The notes under the pieces: generated by a model
The model's input: the letters and a program-made list of their open reading frames with translations, nothing else
What the model was told of the DNA's origin: nothing
Database searches by the model: none
Shown: piece after piece, positions 63,756 to 64,000 of the stretch
How positions within the stretch are numbered: the first letter of the stretch is position 1
Layout of the letters: the number at the start of each line of letters is the position of its first letter
Source: Tidjanibacter massiliensis
GTDB taxonomy: Bacteria > Bacteroidota > Bacteroidia > Bacteroidales > Rikenellaceae
Length of the DNA: 64,000 bases
Assembly (NCBI RefSeq): GCF_900104605.1
Contig: NZ_LT629960.1
Span: forward strand, 1,426,001-1,490,000
Direction of reading: 5' to 3'
Translations under genes and position numbers: made by a program

Positions 63756-64000
63756 ATGAGAAAACTATTTCTATTGGCAGCCATCGGACTCGTACTGTCC
63801 GGTTGCTCGCAGAACGATGTTCCGGCCGACGGCCCGAACGCTCAGCCGACACAAAGCGTGCCCCACTTTTACGGCTACGCACTGCCGGACGATTCGGCGC
63901 CGGCAACGCGCGGTGTCGCAGACGGTACGAAAATTTGGCCGAAAGAGGTCGTAAAAAACGGCCTCACCGTCAAGTTCCTCGACGGCTCGGCGGCTTCGCA
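63756..64000 (+). CDS. Lipoprotein, N-terminal part, possibly a metallopeptidase
   Basis: Only the first 81 residues are in the window: a lipoprotein signal (MRKLFLLAAIGLVLSGC) with lipobox LSGC, a Pro/Asp-rich linker with an ATRG segment, then GTKIWPKEVVKNGLTVKFLDG. The last stretch resembles the opening of secreted zinc peptidases of Bacteroidota (W-P-...-V-F), but the catalytic part lies beyond the edge, so this is tentative. It starts 61 bases after the M64 gene and is probably cotranscribed. Confidence 0.6.
   Translation, partial: MRKLFLLAAIGLVLSGCSQNDVPADGPNAQPTQSVPHFYGYALPDDSAPATRGVADGTKIWPKEVVKNGLTVKFLDGSAAS

Overview
The window looks like chromosomal core sequence from a GC-rich gut member of the Bacteroidota, most likely Bacteroidales/Rikenellaceae (Alistipes-like). 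The basis is gene content: families largely confined to this phylum (DUF4199, DUF4293, DUF4834, the DoxX/BT_3928 family, GldH, RicT with GldH, BACON lipoproteins, bile-salt/penicillin-V acylase). Promoters also follow the Bacteroidota pattern TTTG-N19/20-TAnnTTTG rather than -35/-10 boxes. The genus assignment is inference. I see no rRNA, tRNA, CRISPR array, insertion sequence, phage gene or attachment site.

Layout. 1-7139 (minus): partial nadE, an outer-membrane beta-barrel, a 993-residue TPR protein, a DoxX/MauE-like membrane protein and thymidylate kinase. 7213-13319 (minus): a suf iron-sulfur assembly cluster, sufB-(two outer-membrane paralogues)-sufC-sufD-sufS, behind a strong promoter. 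13560-15812 (plus): a phosphate permease with a PhoU-like tail. 16324-18122 (minus): two FKBP-type lipoproteins. 18379-20066 (plus): UDP-glucuronate decarboxylase and a CpsB-type PHP phosphatase (surface polysaccharide). 20157-23164 (minus): DUF486 protein, primary sigma factor rpoD, HtrA protease. 23486-30519 (mostly plus): rarA; a DUF4199/GT2/DUF4293 membrane group; rubredoxin (minus); DUF4834-mlaE-mlaF; and gap. 30912-37025 (plus): a metal-efflux operon with a His/Cys-rich small protein, a His-rich adaptor, an RND pump and a TolC-type channel. 37236-38527: a two-gene ThrE exporter. 38600-40521 (minus): ahcY and a standalone riboflavin kinase domain. 40663-50341 (plus): a double-DTG aspartic protease, MerR regulator, Nif3, zinc-ribbon coiled coil, degenerate M23 protein, dxr, rseP, acetyltransferase and radA. 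50884-59388 (minus): trmB, gldH, ricT, MATE exporter, TetR regulator, ClpC. 59645-64000: a bile-salt-hydrolase-family enzyme diverges from a large BACON-LRR-thioredoxin-M64 peptidase lipoprotein, followed by a partial lipoprotein.

Most of the window is housekeeping. The least ordinary parts are the outer-membrane pair nested in suf, the RicT protein with an Arg/Gly-rich duplicated tail, the metal operon whose promoter almost touches its start codon, the standalone flavokinase, and the host-facing secreted-enzyme locus at the right end. I do not see a wholly new defence or mobile system here.
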